A DNA stretch of 42,298 nucleotides from Bacteroidota bacterium (GTDB lineage Bacteria > Bacteroidota > Bacteroidia > JABEUT01), in contig JABDCA010000026.1 in NCBI GenBank assembly GCA_013288345.1, forward strand, positions 1 through 42,298, in the 5' to 3' direction. The notes beneath the pieces were generated by a model, which saw nothing but the letters and a program-made list of their open reading frames with translations, searched no databases and was not told the DNA's origin. Shown in pieces: positions 32,530 to 42,150 of the stretch. The translations under genes and the position numbers were made by a program. How positions within the stretch are numbered: position 1 is the first letter of the stretch; each line of letters opens with the position of its first letter.

Positions 32530-33513
32530 TTAATCTAACATAATTGGCTGAAAATCGTAACTATCAAATTTCCCAATGGTACTATCTTTACCAAAACCCT
32601 GTATATAAATAGTGAAGGGCATTTTTGAATGAAAGGGGCCCTTCTTAAATGGGTTTATAAGGAAACCGGCATTATTGTAAGTTTCAGCTAAAAATTGCGA
32701 TTCTGATCTCCAAGTATAAATATACCTGATTTTAGTTTCGTTAAAAATATACTTAAAGAAAACAGAAGCGTAAATTTTATAATTCAATTTATCGTTAAAA
32801 TGCAACCAATTTATTAAACACGTATTTTGATAATCTACCCTGTAAACACAAACACCAAGGAGTTCATTGCCTTCAATTATTCCAATTACTTTGCATTTAA
32901 AATTAGGGTTGTTGAATATCTTCCACCTAAATATTTCCTCATTAATCACCTTTGAAACCTTTGCATGCGGCTTTGCTGTTCGGAGGTAACCAGAAAGTAA
33001 TTCGCTCGGTTCGTCAAAACTAACGACTTGAAAATTATTATTTGATTTACGGTGGTTTTTGAGAGAGAATAAAAAATTGGACAGAAATGTGTAGTTACAC
33101 TTATTAATTAATTTCCAATTAAGCTTATTTACAAATCCTCCAAAAGATTGAGTACCTGGGAAAGCAATCATCAAAAGTTCTTTCTCCTGATTTGATGCAT
33201 CTTGCTGAACCAGTTGGGCTAATTTTACAAATAAGCCCTTCCTCTGAAAATCCGGGTGAGTCATCGCTTCAACCGCCTGATATGTTTTTTTTATTACACC
33301 ATCTATCCAATAAAATTCAGGAATTACACCATATGAACCAACAGTTTTCCCCTTATATAGAGCTTCGTAAACTATAGCGTGTCCTGCTGGGTTATCGAAA
33401 TATTTCCATTTAAAATATGAATCCTCTACCTTGAGTCCGAAACATAAATACATAAGCTCCGAAAGGCGCCCAAGATTTTCATTTGTAGTTATTTTTTTGA
33501 ACTCAAACTCCAT
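32530..33513 (-). CDS. GNAT-fold acyltransferase (Acetyltransf_9-like)
   Basis: The 327-residue product starts with a GNAT domain: KKITTNENLGRLSELMYLCF, YKGKTVGSYGVIPEFYWIDG (54-72), AVEAMTHPDFQRKGLFVKLA (80-99; acetyl-CoA loop QRKGLF). The second half (about 160-327) looks like a degenerate GNAT repeat, with IIEGNELLGVCVYRVDY and WLHFNDKLNYKIYASVFF. Such two-domain acyltransferases are frequent in surface polysaccharide loci, where they probably N- or O-acylate a sugar. It starts 21 bp after the deacetylase gene. Confidence 0.75.
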   Translation of the reverse strand: MEFEFKKITTNENLGRLSELMYLCFGLKVEDSYFKWKYFDNPAGHAIVYEALYKGKTVGSYGVIPEFYWIDGVIKKTYQAVEAMTHPDFQRKGLFVKLAQLVQQDASNQEKELLMIAFPGTQSFGGFVNKLNWKLINKCNYTFLSNFLFSLKNHRKSNNNFQVVSFDEPSELLSGYLRTAKPHAKVSKVINEEIFRWKIFNNPNFKCKVIGIIEGNELLGVCVYRVDYQNTCLINWLHFNDKLNYKIYASVFFKYIFNETKIRYIYTWRSESQFLAETYNNAGFLINPFKKGPFHSKMPFTIYIQGFGKDSTIGKFDSYDFQPIMLD

Positions 33514-33534
33514 ATTTCCTCTTAAAAAATTTTG

Positions 33535-34488
33535 TTAATCAAGGTTTCTTATCAAAGGATAATTAATATAGGAAAATAATTTCGCTTTGTCTTCATTCTG
33601 CAATGCAATTCTTGGAATAAGGTCTTGATTTGAAAACTTTAAATAATTTTTTGTAGTATCATATACAAACGAATGAGCTTGATGTGCAATTTTGAGGGCA
33701 TAGGCATTATAAGTTGTATGAAACCCAAAAGGAAAGGCAAAATGGTCAATTTCTGAATTCAATAAACGTTCCAGATATTCTTTATTTTCAATAATCTCTT
33801 GCTTTATGGTTTCATTAGAACAGCTAGAAAGGTGTTTATGGGTCTTGGTGTGATTTCCAATAATGACGCCTTCCGAAAACAAAAATTTCATGTCCTTCTC
33901 ATCAAGATATATTTTATCTCGCTCATATTCGGGCTCTCGAAAAATTGAATAATCATCATTGGGAAGTTTAGAATCACATATAGAAGTAACAGGATCCCTA
34001 ACAAATTCCTCAAATGACAACTTATTATATTCAACTATTTTTCTAAATATATTTTCCAGATACTTAACATTATTGTTTTTTTTAGCTATCAATAAACTGC
34101 TGCACCATAGCCAATTTTCCTGTATTGCTGTTTGATTGGCAAATACAGCAAATGGGATTTTTTTCTTGTTAAGATACGGGAATGCCGATTCTAAAACGGA
34201 ATAGAATCCATCATCAAAAACAATTGATGCCAGGTTACTATGATGATCATCTCGGTATAATTTATCGGTTAATTTGTTAAGGGCAACAATTTTGAAGTGC
34301 TTTTGGATCCAATCAATGTTATTTTCAAAAATTTTAATATCTGTTGAATAAGTTGAGCTGTTATGGAAACTAGAAGCATTTGAAATATCATGGAACACAA
34401 AAACATACCGTATGCCCTTTTTAAAAGGCAAAATAAAATTTTTTGTCAGCAAAGTATTATAAAGAAGATTGAATATTATTTTCTTCAT
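33535..34488 (-). CDS. NodB-type polysaccharide deacetylase
   Basis: The ATG at 34488 is preferred (317 residues) over a TTG 9 bp upstream. Motif 1 is FDDG (91-94; Asp92 base, Asp93 metal) and motif 2 is HTKTH (213-217; metal-binding histidines). Motif 3 is FAFPFG, followed by a late PRIAL. The active-site set of CE4 deacetylases is therefore present, with a ~110-residue insertion between motifs 1 and 2. No signal peptide is obvious, so it probably acts on a lipid-linked or nascent glycan on the cytoplasmic side. A 115-bp gap to the GT2 gene upstream contains no clear promoter. Confidence 0.85.
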   Translation of the reverse strand: MKKIIFNLLYNTLLTKNFILPFKKGIRYVFVFHDISNASSFHNSSTYSTDIKIFENNIDWIQKHFKIVALNKLTDKLYRDDHHSNLASIVFDDGFYSVLESAFPYLNKKKIPFAVFANQTAIQENWLWCSSLLIAKKNNNVKYLENIFRKIVEYNKLSFEEFVRDPVTSICDSKLPNDDYSIFREPEYERDKIYLDEKDMKFLFSEGVIIGNHTKTHKHLSSCSNETIKQEIIENKEYLERLLNSEIDHFAFPFGFHTTYNAYALKIAHQAHSFVYDTTKNYLKFSNQDLIPRIALQNEDKAKLFSYINYPLIRNLD

Positions 34489-34603
34489 TCCAATCAATAA
34501 ATTGAATATTCTTAATTATCTCGAAAATAAGCAAAAAAATCCTGCTTGCTACTCACTGCTTAAAGATAGGATTTCTCTATCCATTGGGCGAGTTGTTTAT
34601 GGC

Positions 34604-35491
34604 CTATGCTTTACCGGTAAAAAACAGTGCACGAAATACCCCAGCAATTTCAGCGGCATAGCTAACCTTTTTCCCTTTCGCAGTATATAGAATTATTCTG
34701 AACAACAATAACATTTTAGTATAAAGCCAGCCATAATTCTCAATAAGAAAAGCATACTCATTGCTATGCCTAAGTCGCAAAAACGATGCTTTAGAGGAAG
34801 CACCTAAATGATGAATGATAGAAGTATTTGCATTATAATATACAGTATATCCCAATTTCTTAATTGCATAACACCACTCCAGATCTTCGCCGTACATAAA
34901 GAACTTTCCAGGTAATTTTTTATCAGGAAAGCTTTGCAGGATACTAGCTGGAAACATAAAAAAGGCTCCCCAAACAAATTCAGTGTATATACTTGATAAA
35001 TGATCAAAAAAACCATTACCCATCACTATTCCCCTTTTGGGTTGAGGAATCAGTTTATGTATCCTGAATAATTCAATACATGTCAAAGCAATAGATGGAA
35101 AACGATGGCACTGCTTTTGAATGTTACCATTTGGCGATAATAACTTACAGGTAATTACCCCAATAGAATTATTCTGCTGAGCTATATCATGGCATTTTGA
35201 TATTGAATCTTCAGTAAGTTCAGTATCACTGTTCAAAAGCAATATATACTGCGCAGAAGCATACAGGATGCCCATATTATTTCCGCCTGTAAAGCCAGTA
35301 TTTTCTTTGCTCTTAACTAATTTTATTGTTGGAAATTCCTTCAAAAATAAATCAGCATTACATTCTGCTGATGCATTATCTACCAAAATAATTTCGTAAG
35401 AAACTCCTTTTGTACACTGCATAACTGTGCGTATGCATTTAGAAGTAAGCTCAAACGTATTATAATTTACTATTACAATTGATACATCCAT
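34604..35491 (-). CDS. GT2-family glycosyltransferase (rhamnosyltransferase-like)
   Basis: The 295-residue product has a GT-A fold: VSIVIVNYNT (3-12), DNAS (38-41), GFTGGNN (66-72), the metal-binding NSD (87-89) and the ED motif in MYGEDLEWCYAIKKLGY. This pattern is that of the WcaE/rhamnosyltransferase-like branch of family 2. A hydrophobic stretch near the C-terminus (about 255-275) may be membrane-associated. The upstream GT2 ends 9 bp away. Confidence 0.88.
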   Translation of the reverse strand: MDVSIVIVNYNTFELTSKCIRTVMQCTKGVSYEIILVDNASAECNADLFLKEFPTIKLVKSKENTGFTGGNNMGILYASAQYILLLNSDTELTEDSISKCHDIAQQNNSIGVITCKLLSPNGNIQKQCHRFPSIALTCIELFRIHKLIPQPKRGIVMGNGFFDHLSSIYTEFVWGAFFMFPASILQSFPDKKLPGKFFMYGEDLEWCYAIKKLGYTVYYNANTSIIHHLGASSKASFLRLRHSNEYAFLIENYGWLYTKMLLLFRIILYTAKGKKVSYAAEIAGVFRALFFTGKA

Positions 35492-35500
35492 TGGTTTACT

Positions 35501-36448
35501 TTAAAAACAAATAATGTATGTTAATTGCTCAGCTAAGTACCGCTCAGTTATATAAGGAGCTAATATGTTAGTGCGTTTTCTTACAAAGAAATTGCTGGTG
35601 TTTATACTTACAAGCTGTTTTGCAGCATCTACGGCTAAAGCAGGAAAAACTTGACAGACATTATTTATCTGTTCAATATTTTTTGAATACACAATATCCC
35701 TATACTCTTTGTTCCTAAAACAATATTTTAAACATGTTTTAAATGTAGTGCTGAGACGCATATACAAAGGTTCTTCTTCAATTTTTAAACCTATTGCATT
35801 ATTGGAGTGTAGCCTATACTTCATAAGCGGTTTATCAATGTAGGTTATCTTCCCAATTGTTGCACAGACCAAAACAAGCCAATAATCGTAATACCCAATC
35901 ACATTGGTGGTTTTAAAAACACTCTTTAACAGTATCCTGTTAAAAAGCATATTACAACCGGGAATATAATTTTTGAGAAAAAAAATACTGCCTGCAACTC
36001 CTTTCTTAAATTTAAAGTGCTTATTGAATGTAGTAACAACTTCCATTTTATCATTTATTACATCCAAATCAGAAAAGACCAAAACAGCCTTGCCTGGCTG
36101 TATTCCCTCTTCTCGTTTTATATTCAATAATAGTTCGGCTATTTTATTAGAATACCAAATATCATCCTGATCACAAAACATTATATAATCAGCCATTGAA
36201 TGTTTTAAAAGCTCAGTGAATGAAGCCGAATAGCCTATATTACCTTGCTGATCGGTAATTATCTTTACCCTATCCGGGTACTCCGTTTTAAACTGTTCAA
36301 TAATCTCAACAGAATCATCATTCGATCCGTCATCTCTTATCAATAAGTGCCAATGTTGATGACTCTGCAATACTATACTCTGCAATTGTTGCTGAAGATA
36401 TTTGCCGCCATTATAGACTGACAAGAGTATATCGACATTATCGGGCAT
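35501..36448 (-). CDS. GT2-family glycosyltransferase
   Basis: The 315-residue product shows VDILLSVYNGGKYL (5-18), DDGS (39-42) and DQDD (93-96), with the following DIWYSNKIAELL, typical of the family-2 group that includes alpha-L-Rha and Glc transferases of O-antigen loci. It lies 2 bp downstream of the T9SS type A gene on the same strand, so it is almost certainly co-transcribed with it. The sugar cannot be assigned. Confidence 0.9.
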   Translation of the reverse strand: MPDNVDILLSVYNGGKYLQQQLQSIVLQSHQHWHLLIRDDGSNDDSVEIIEQFKTEYPDRVKIITDQQGNIGYSASFTELLKHSMADYIMFCDQDDIWYSNKIAELLLNIKREEGIQPGKAVLVFSDLDVINDKMEVVTTFNKHFKFKKGVAGSIFFLKNYIPGCNMLFNRILLKSVFKTTNVIGYYDYWLVLVCATIGKITYIDKPLMKYRLHSNNAIGLKIEEEPLYMRLSTTFKTCLKYCFRNKEYRDIVYSKNIEQINNVCQVFPALAVDAAKQLVSINTSNFFVRKRTNILAPYITERYLAEQLTYIICF

Positions 36449-36450
36449 TT

Positions 36451-39400
36451 TTATTTCTGCAATACTATCTTTTTTACCGCAACACCTTTTTCATTCGCAA
36501 TACGCGCAATATAAATACCATCTGAGAATTGGCTCATATTAATGGCTATAGTATCAGCACTATTTCCTGAATTTACCTTTCTTACAAGTACTGTATTCCC
36601 CATTTCATCTGAAATAGTTACAGTTGTCAAACCCATTTCAGTAAGTTCCACATTTACCAACCCATTTGTAGGAACAGGGTAAATTTTCACACTATTATTT
36701 ATATCATTTATGGCCGATATACCTGTAACCACTGTGCCTGAGTCGCAAATACTTTCGTTAGGGCAATAATTAGTAGTAATACAAACGTGGTAAACGCCAG
36801 TATCCAGATTATGAATTGACGAGGCAGTTGTTGCATCATTCCAAACAAACAAATAATACAGGCTATCTCCTTGTGGTACGCCCCCATACGGATAAGCTTG
36901 AATCCAACCATCTTTACAGCCTATGCAAGATGGAGGGTAAGAGACTATACTATCAGCAAGTTTAGCAGCCTGAACAATACTACAGGCAGGATAAATCTTA
37001 CAATTATTCGAATCAGTTACCATACACAAATATGAGCCCTGGCCAACATTGGCAATTGTATCATAGGTTGAACCATTACTCCAGTTATACATATATGGAG
37101 ATACGCCTCCATTAACATTTATAGAAGCAGAACCACCACCACTTGCACCACTACATACACCTATAGTATTTATAATACCAATCAATTGGGGTGGCTGGGT
37201 AAATGTTACAGATGCTTTACCAATGCAACCTGTAGAATCAGTTACTGTACAAACATACGTTCCCGCTTTTAAATTTAAAGCAAACCCGTATGTTCCACCT
37301 GAAGGAGACCAGGAATATGCAAATGGCGCAGCACCACTAAGCGTATTTACTATAGCACTTCCGGTATTAGCACCATAGCATGTAATTGCAGTGCTGAGTA
37401 TTACAGTATCTCTGGGGCCACCTGTATCAGGAACCACCACATTAACTTTATTAACACAACCTAATGAGTCAGTAACAGTACAAAAATATGTCCCCCCTGC
37501 CAAATTGGTAACGGTTGCATTACTACTTATAACAGCAGACCATGAATAGTTATAAGAAGGAGTACCGCCAGACGCAATAACACTTGCTGAGCCATTCCTA
37601 GTGCCGCATTTTGTGGCAGTAGCCATGGTATCTACAATAAGCAAAGTTGGACCTGTAATGGTAATACTTGGTGCAGGGGCCTTGCAATTATTAAAATCGG
37701 TAATAGAACAACTATAGGTACCAATTGTAATATCAACTGCACTGTCGGTTACACCCGCCCCTGATGACCAGAAATAATTATAAGGAGCTACTCCTCCTTT
37801 AATACCAATTACAGCCCTTCCATTATCTCTGCCAAAGCAACTTACATTAGTAAATGAAGTAATACTGTCCCTCAATTGTGGTGGCTCTGTAACATTAACT
37901 ATAGCGGTACCACTGCAACCAATACTGTCTAAAGTAGTAAACGTATATGTACCTGCGCAAAGCCCTATTGCCGATGTATCGGTACCGCCCGAAGGAGACC
38001 AACTGAAAGTATATGGTAAATGCCCGCCAACCACTCTTATTGTAGCACTTCCAATACATTGGCCAAAACAGGTTTCGTTTGTTGAAGAAATTATACTATC
38101 CCTTGGGCCGCCGGTATTAGGCAAATAAACACTGGGTGATACACTGCAATTATTAGAATCGGTTATCGTGCAAGTATATAATCCAGAAGGTTGAGCAGTA
38201 TCAAGCGCATTTGTATTATCACCCGGAGACCACAGGTAAGTATAAGGAAACACTCCGCCCGATACGCTAACACTTACTGAGCCTGTAGTTTTTGTACAAG
38301 GAGTCGGAGTATAGGATGTTATTGTTTGAATAGCAGAGGGCGAAGTAATAATGGCATTGATACTGGTAATACAATTATTAAAATCGGCTACCTGGCATGT
38401 GTATGTACCCGCTTTAATATTGCCTGCAATACTATCTGTGCCTGCTCCGGCTGTCCATAAATACGAGTATGGTTTTGTGCCGCCTTTAACACGTATAGTG
38501 GCGCTGCCGGTACTATTTCCGTTACAAAGAACATTAACTACAGATACCACACTATCTTTTAACAGAGCAGGTTGTGTTATTATTATTGTATCTGGTGTTA
38601 TACAATGATTCGAATCGGTTACAGCAAAAGTATATGTACCTGCAATAAGGTTATTTATAAAGTTATTGGTTTGCAATGAAGGAGACCATAAGTAAGAATA
38701 TGGTTTTGTACCGCCCTTAACATCAATAGTAATGGCGCCATTATTATTTCCATTGCAACTTACATTGGTGAGCATCGAAATACTATCTTTTAGTAAAGGC
38801 GGTTGGGTTATTGTAAAATTAAAGCTATACGTTATACCTTTTTTATCTTTAACTAACCCAGTATAGTTACCTGCTTTTAAACCCGATACACTATCTGTCG
38901 TGGCACCATTACTCCAGGTATACGTAAGCGGATAATGGCCACCTCTTACATGAACTGCTGCTGAACCACTACTATCACCAAAACAAATCACATTATGTTG
39001 AGTAATTGTTGCACTCATTTCTTCTAAAAGATCACCATATGGAGCACTGCCATTAGCGCCATTAAAACTTTCTATAGTATCCTCAATATCTGTAAGAATA
39101 TTAAACCTAAAGACAACACCATTGTTATATTTCCCACCAGATAGAGTCATCCCATAAAGCAATCCATCATTACCCTGAATAAGGCTCCCCTGAGGGTTAG
39201 ACCCATTTATTCCACTAAAATTAAATACAATAGAATCATTATTAGTACTAATATTATAGCAGAAAATAACCCCCATGTTATTGGCCCCTCCCATAGATGT
39301 CATACCATACAGTTTTCCATTTGAAGCCTGCATAAGACTTCCTAATGGATAATAGCCAGTAGTATTTCTAAAATTGATCAAAACATTTTGTATACCACTA

Positions 39401-40143
39401 TTTATATTGTAACCAAAAAGAACGCCAGAATCCATACCTCCACCTTTGCTTGTCAATCCATATAAAAGGCTATCATTCACAAGCAAAGGCGTACCCTCAG
39501 GGAAAGCACCATTTCCACCATTAAAATTGAAAAGTACGGAATCTATATTTGTAGTAGGATCAAAAGAAAAAAATGCCCCTTGAAAGCTACTATTATAGGT
39601 CATACCATACAATAGACCATTCTTAGTCTGTATTAAACTTCCCTTAGGTTGAACTCCTTTTGTGCCGAAATTTAACAATACTGACTGAGCACCCGAATTA
39701 ATGTTATAATTGAAAAGCACACCATTTCCAGTTCCACCGGAAGACGTCATACCATATAATAAACCATCAGAAGCCTGAAGCAGATTACCATAAGGATAAC
39801 CGCCATTATTACCACTGAAGACAAAAAGAACAGAATCTTTATTCGTATAAGGATTTAATCTAATCATCTCTCCCTGGGGTGCACCTATAGTATTATATAC
39901 CATAGCATATAAAAAATGGTTTGTTGCTTGTATAAATCCACTGCGAGGCTTATCTCCATTCGCACCGGCAAATAACGTATTGGCTATCACAGAATCTTTC
40001 ACCGGATCAAATGCAAAGATGTTTCCATTTCCAGTACCGCCAACAGATGTCATTCCATATAATAACCCCTGATTTTGAGCATTGCAGAAAACTGAAGTGC
40101 ATAAACCAATAAGCACACCAAGGGCTATATTTTTCTTATTCAT
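36451..40143 (-). CDS. Giant T9SS type A protein: GloVer repeats plus SprB-type repeats
   Basis: The 1230-residue product has a signal peptide (about 1-22, ending VFCNAQ). Seven repeats of 50-60 residues (about 25-385) of the GloVer type follow, each with LLYGMTSxGG...GxxFxY/FN. Then ten SprB-type repeats of 70-75 residues (about 385-1130), with C-x-G-x-x-x-G-x-A-x-V-x-V-x-G-G-x-x-P-Y-x-Y-x-W-S. The C-terminal ~80 residues (NSVKIYPVPTNGLVNVEL...DGIYIARI...KIVLQK) are the type A T9SS sorting domain, which is cut off and replaced by a surface anchor in known systems. SprB-type repeats belong to the gliding adhesin of Flavobacterium. It is likely a cell-surface adhesin. It sits upstream of the glycosyltransferases with a 98-bp leader. 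Confidence 0.88.
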   Translation of the reverse strand: MNKKNIALGVLIGLCTSVFCNAQNQGLLYGMTSVGGTGNGNIFAFDPVKDSVIANTLFAGANGDKPRSGFIQATNHFLYAMVYNTIGAPQGEMIRLNPYTNKDSVLFVFSGNNGGYPYGNLLQASDGLLYGMTSSGGTGNGVLFNYNINSGAQSVLLNFGTKGVQPKGSLIQTKNGLLYGMTYNSSFQGAFFSFDPTTNIDSVLFNFNGGNGAFPEGTPLLVNDSLLYGLTSKGGGMDSGVLFGYNINSGIQNVLINFRNTTGYYPLGSLMQASNGKLYGMTSMGGANNMGVIFCYNISTNNDSIVFNFSGINGSNPQGSLIQGNDGLLYGMTLSGGKYNNGVVFRFNILTDIEDTIESFNGANGSAPYGDLLEEMSATITQHNVICFGDSSGSAAVHVRGGHYPLTYTWSNGATTDSVSGLKAGNYTGLVKDKKGITYSFNFTITQPPLLKDSISMLTNVSCNGNNNGAITIDVKGGTKPYSYLWSPSLQTNNFINNLIAGTYTFAVTDSNHCITPDTIIITQPALLKDSVVSVVNVLCNGNSTGSATIRVKGGTKPYSYLWTAGAGTDSIAGNIKAGTYTCQVADFNNCITSINAIITSPSAIQTITSYTPTPCTKTTGSVSVSVSGGVFPYTYLWSPGDNTNALDTAQPSGLYTCTITDSNNCSVSPSVYLPNTGGPRDSIISSTNETCFGQCIGSATIRVVGGHLPYTFSWSPSGGTDTSAIGLCAGTYTFTTLDSIGCSGTAIVNVTEPPQLRDSITSFTNVSCFGRDNGRAVIGIKGGVAPYNYFWSSGAGVTDSAVDITIGTYSCSITDFNNCKAPAPSITITGPTLLIVDTMATATKCGTRNGSASVIASGGTPSYNYSWSAVISSNATVTNLAGGTYFCTVTDSLGCVNKVNVVVPDTGGPRDTVILSTAITCYGANTGSAIVNTLSGAAPFAYSWSPSGGTYGFALNLKAGTYVCTVTDSTGCIGKASVTFTQPPQLIGIINTIGVCSGASGGGSASINVNGGVSPYMYNWSNGSTYDTIANVGQGSYLCMVTDSNNCKIYPACSIVQAAKLADSIVSYPPSCIGCKDGWIQAYPYGGVPQGDSLYYLFVWNDATTASSIHNLDTGVYHVCITTNYCPNESICDSGTVVTGISAINDINNSVKIYPVPTNGLVNVELTEMGLTTVTISDEMGNTVLVRKVNSGNSADTIAINMSQFSDGIYIARIANEKGVAVKKIVLQK

Positions 40144-40241
40144 TCCTGTATTATACGTATTTCAGTAAGTATGGTTCCACTAAAATAACAAAAAGAGGAA
40201 CACTAGCAGGCAAATTCCGATATGGGGTAAATCAATGTAAT

Positions 40242-42134
40242 TCAATTTAAAACAGGTAATAAAATATCCGAATGATGAATTGAATCATGATATATGGAAA
40301 TAGTCGAGCTGATTAGGTCCTTTGTTTGACAAGTATATGGATTGATATATTGTTGAGGATTTCTATCTGCCAACGGAAACCAGGTACTTTGAATTTGAAT
40401 CATAATTCGATGTCCTTGTTTGAAGGTATGAGCAATTGTGGGTAATTGAAACTTCATTTGAGTTACTCTATTTGCAATAAATGGTTCTGGTCTTTCAAAA
40501 CTATTCCTAAACCGGCCCCTCATTACATCTCCCATCACAAGCATCTGATAACCACCAATTTTACATGCATTCACCTCAGCATTGGCATATTTAAAATCAT
40601 CCGGAAACACATCAATAATCTTCACTACAAAATCTGCATCTGTTGTTGAGATAGATGCATAAATATCAGCAATAACGGGCCCTAATACTGTAATTTGTTT
40701 TTCTATTGGTTTTGTTTCATATATTAATACATCTGGCCTGTTTGACAGAAAGCGCTGGTCTTCACACATATATGTTACCGATGGCTTCAAAGCAGTATCA
40801 GTATACGGAACAGGCTTCATAGGGTCACTTTTGTAACTATCAATACTTTTTTGATTGGAATGAATGTCAAATGAAATTTCTTCATTCATATTTAAATACA
40901 GGTTAATTACAGAGTCATTTTTAGGTAGCCATTCAGCAAATGTGTGCCATTTATTTTCTCCCGTTACAAAAACACTTGCTTCAGGTATCGCTTTTATATC
41001 ACCTTCGCCTTTTAAATAATAATCAAAAAATGGCAATTCAATATTCTTAAAATAATACTCCGAGGTGTTACTCTCAAACCTAACATTTCCTATTCTATCA
41101 CTCACCGAGTCAAGCCATTGGCCATGATACCAAGGGCCTTCTACAATTTTGCAGACTGTATTAGGAGATTGTTTTTTTATTACTTCATATAATCTCCAGG
41201 GGCCATAATTATCCTGTTCATCAAATAGGCCACCAACTATAAGCATAGCAGGTTTAATATCTTTCATCACTTCAGCTACATTTCGTAAATGCCACCAATC
41301 ATCATAGTTGGGATGCAAAGCAATATCATTCCAAAAGGGTATAGAATCTCCCATGTATTTCCGGCTAAGCTCACTATAAGTACCTGCCTTCAGAAAAAAT
41401 TGATATTTATTGCCGTATTTAATATTCTGAAGTGATGGAATGTTACTTGAAGGCGAAGGAAATGGCACAAGCAGATTGCGGTCGTAGTTAAATTCATCCG
41501 ATAAAAAAAGCACTCCATTATGATGTGTATCATCGCCCATAAACTTATCAATAACCGGTGCTTGTGGGCTAACAGCTTTTAAAGCAGGGTGTCCGCAAAG
41601 AGCTGCCATAGTAGCATAAAAACCGGGGCATGATACCCCCAACACTCCTACCTTTCCATTATTATTCGACACATTTTTTATTAACCAGTCAATGGTATCA
41701 TAAGCATCACTGGCCTCATCCACATCTGCAACCGATTTTTTATCAGGAATAAACGGGCGTTCAATCTCAAAAGAGCCCTCACTCATAAACTTCCCTCTTA
41801 CATCCTGTAAAACAATAATATACTTCTCTCTGAAATACGCCATATATGGTGTTTTCCAAAAATATCTGTACTCCCGCTCTCCGTATGGGCCGCATGAATA
41901 AGGAGTGCGCATTAGCAAAATTGGATGTTGTTCCGAATTATCTTTTGGGATATAAATTGCGGTATATAATCTAACTCCGTCACGCATTACTATTTTACGC
42001 TCAATTTTGTAATAATGGTGATAAAACCAAACACCGTCAGAATTTATATATTCCAAATATTTAACAACACAAAAAACAGCAATTACGCAGTCAATTAATA
42101 CTAATATATAAAAAGCCAAAACCTTCCCTCTCAT
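40242..42134 (-). CDS. CocE/NonD-family hydrolase (X-Pro dipeptidyl-peptidase-like)
   Basis: The 630-residue product has an uncleaved-looking hydrophobic N-terminus (about 8-26), so it is probably membrane-anchored with the body outside the cytoplasm. The alpha/beta-hydrolase core shows MRDGVRLYTAIYIP (50-63), QDVRGKFMSEG (110-120), the nucleophile motif GVSCPG (166-171; Ser168), Asp305 in GGLFDEQDNYG and His337 in GPWYHGQW. A C-terminal beta-jelly-roll domain (about 440-630) has the PFC-like pattern of X-Pro dipeptidyl-peptidases and cocaine esterase. The residue after the Ser is Cys rather than the common Tyr. It may cleave a peptide or ester in the envelope. It is 16 bp downstream of the partial gene. 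Confidence 0.88.
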   Translation of the reverse strand: MRGKVLAFYILVLIDCVIAVFCVVKYLEYINSDGVWFYHHYYKIERKIVMRDGVRLYTAIYIPKDNSEQHPILLMRTPYSCGPYGEREYRYFWKTPYMAYFREKYIIVLQDVRGKFMSEGSFEIERPFIPDKKSVADVDEASDAYDTIDWLIKNVSNNNGKVGVLGVSCPGFYATMAALCGHPALKAVSPQAPVIDKFMGDDTHHNGVLFLSDEFNYDRNLLVPFPSPSSNIPSLQNIKYGNKYQFFLKAGTYSELSRKYMGDSIPFWNDIALHPNYDDWWHLRNVAEVMKDIKPAMLIVGGLFDEQDNYGPWRLYEVIKKQSPNTVCKIVEGPWYHGQWLDSVSDRIGNVRFESNTSEYYFKNIELPFFDYYLKGEGDIKAIPEASVFVTGENKWHTFAEWLPKNDSVINLYLNMNEEISFDIHSNQKSIDSYKSDPMKPVPYTDTALKPSVTYMCEDQRFLSNRPDVLIYETKPIEKQITVLGPVIADIYASISTTDADFVVKIIDVFPDDFKYANAEVNACKIGGYQMLVMGDVMRGRFRNSFERPEPFIANRVTQMKFQLPTIAHTFKQGHRIMIQIQSTWFPLADRNPQQYINPYTCQTKDLISSTISIYHDSIHHSDILLPVLN

Positions 42135-42150
42135 AGAGTTTTACTAATCT

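Noticed and set aside
34489..34603. Inverted repeat AAATCCT/AGGATTT as a terminator between the GT2 and deacetylase genes
   Set aside because: The stem is only 7 AT-rich pairs with a 24-nt loop and has no suitable T run at the right place on the minus strand.
26529..36448. Horizontally acquired island with mobile ends
   Set aside because: The glycan locus looks somewhat more AT-rich than its surroundings, but there are no integrase, transposase, tRNA-end duplication or flanking repeats, so transfer cannot be supported.
36451..40143. Regularly spaced similar DNA segments suggesting a CRISPR or tandem satellite
   Set aside because: The repeats are in-frame protein repeats (GloVer and SprB types) of 50-75 codons that differ in DNA sequence; no short identical repeats with unique spacers.
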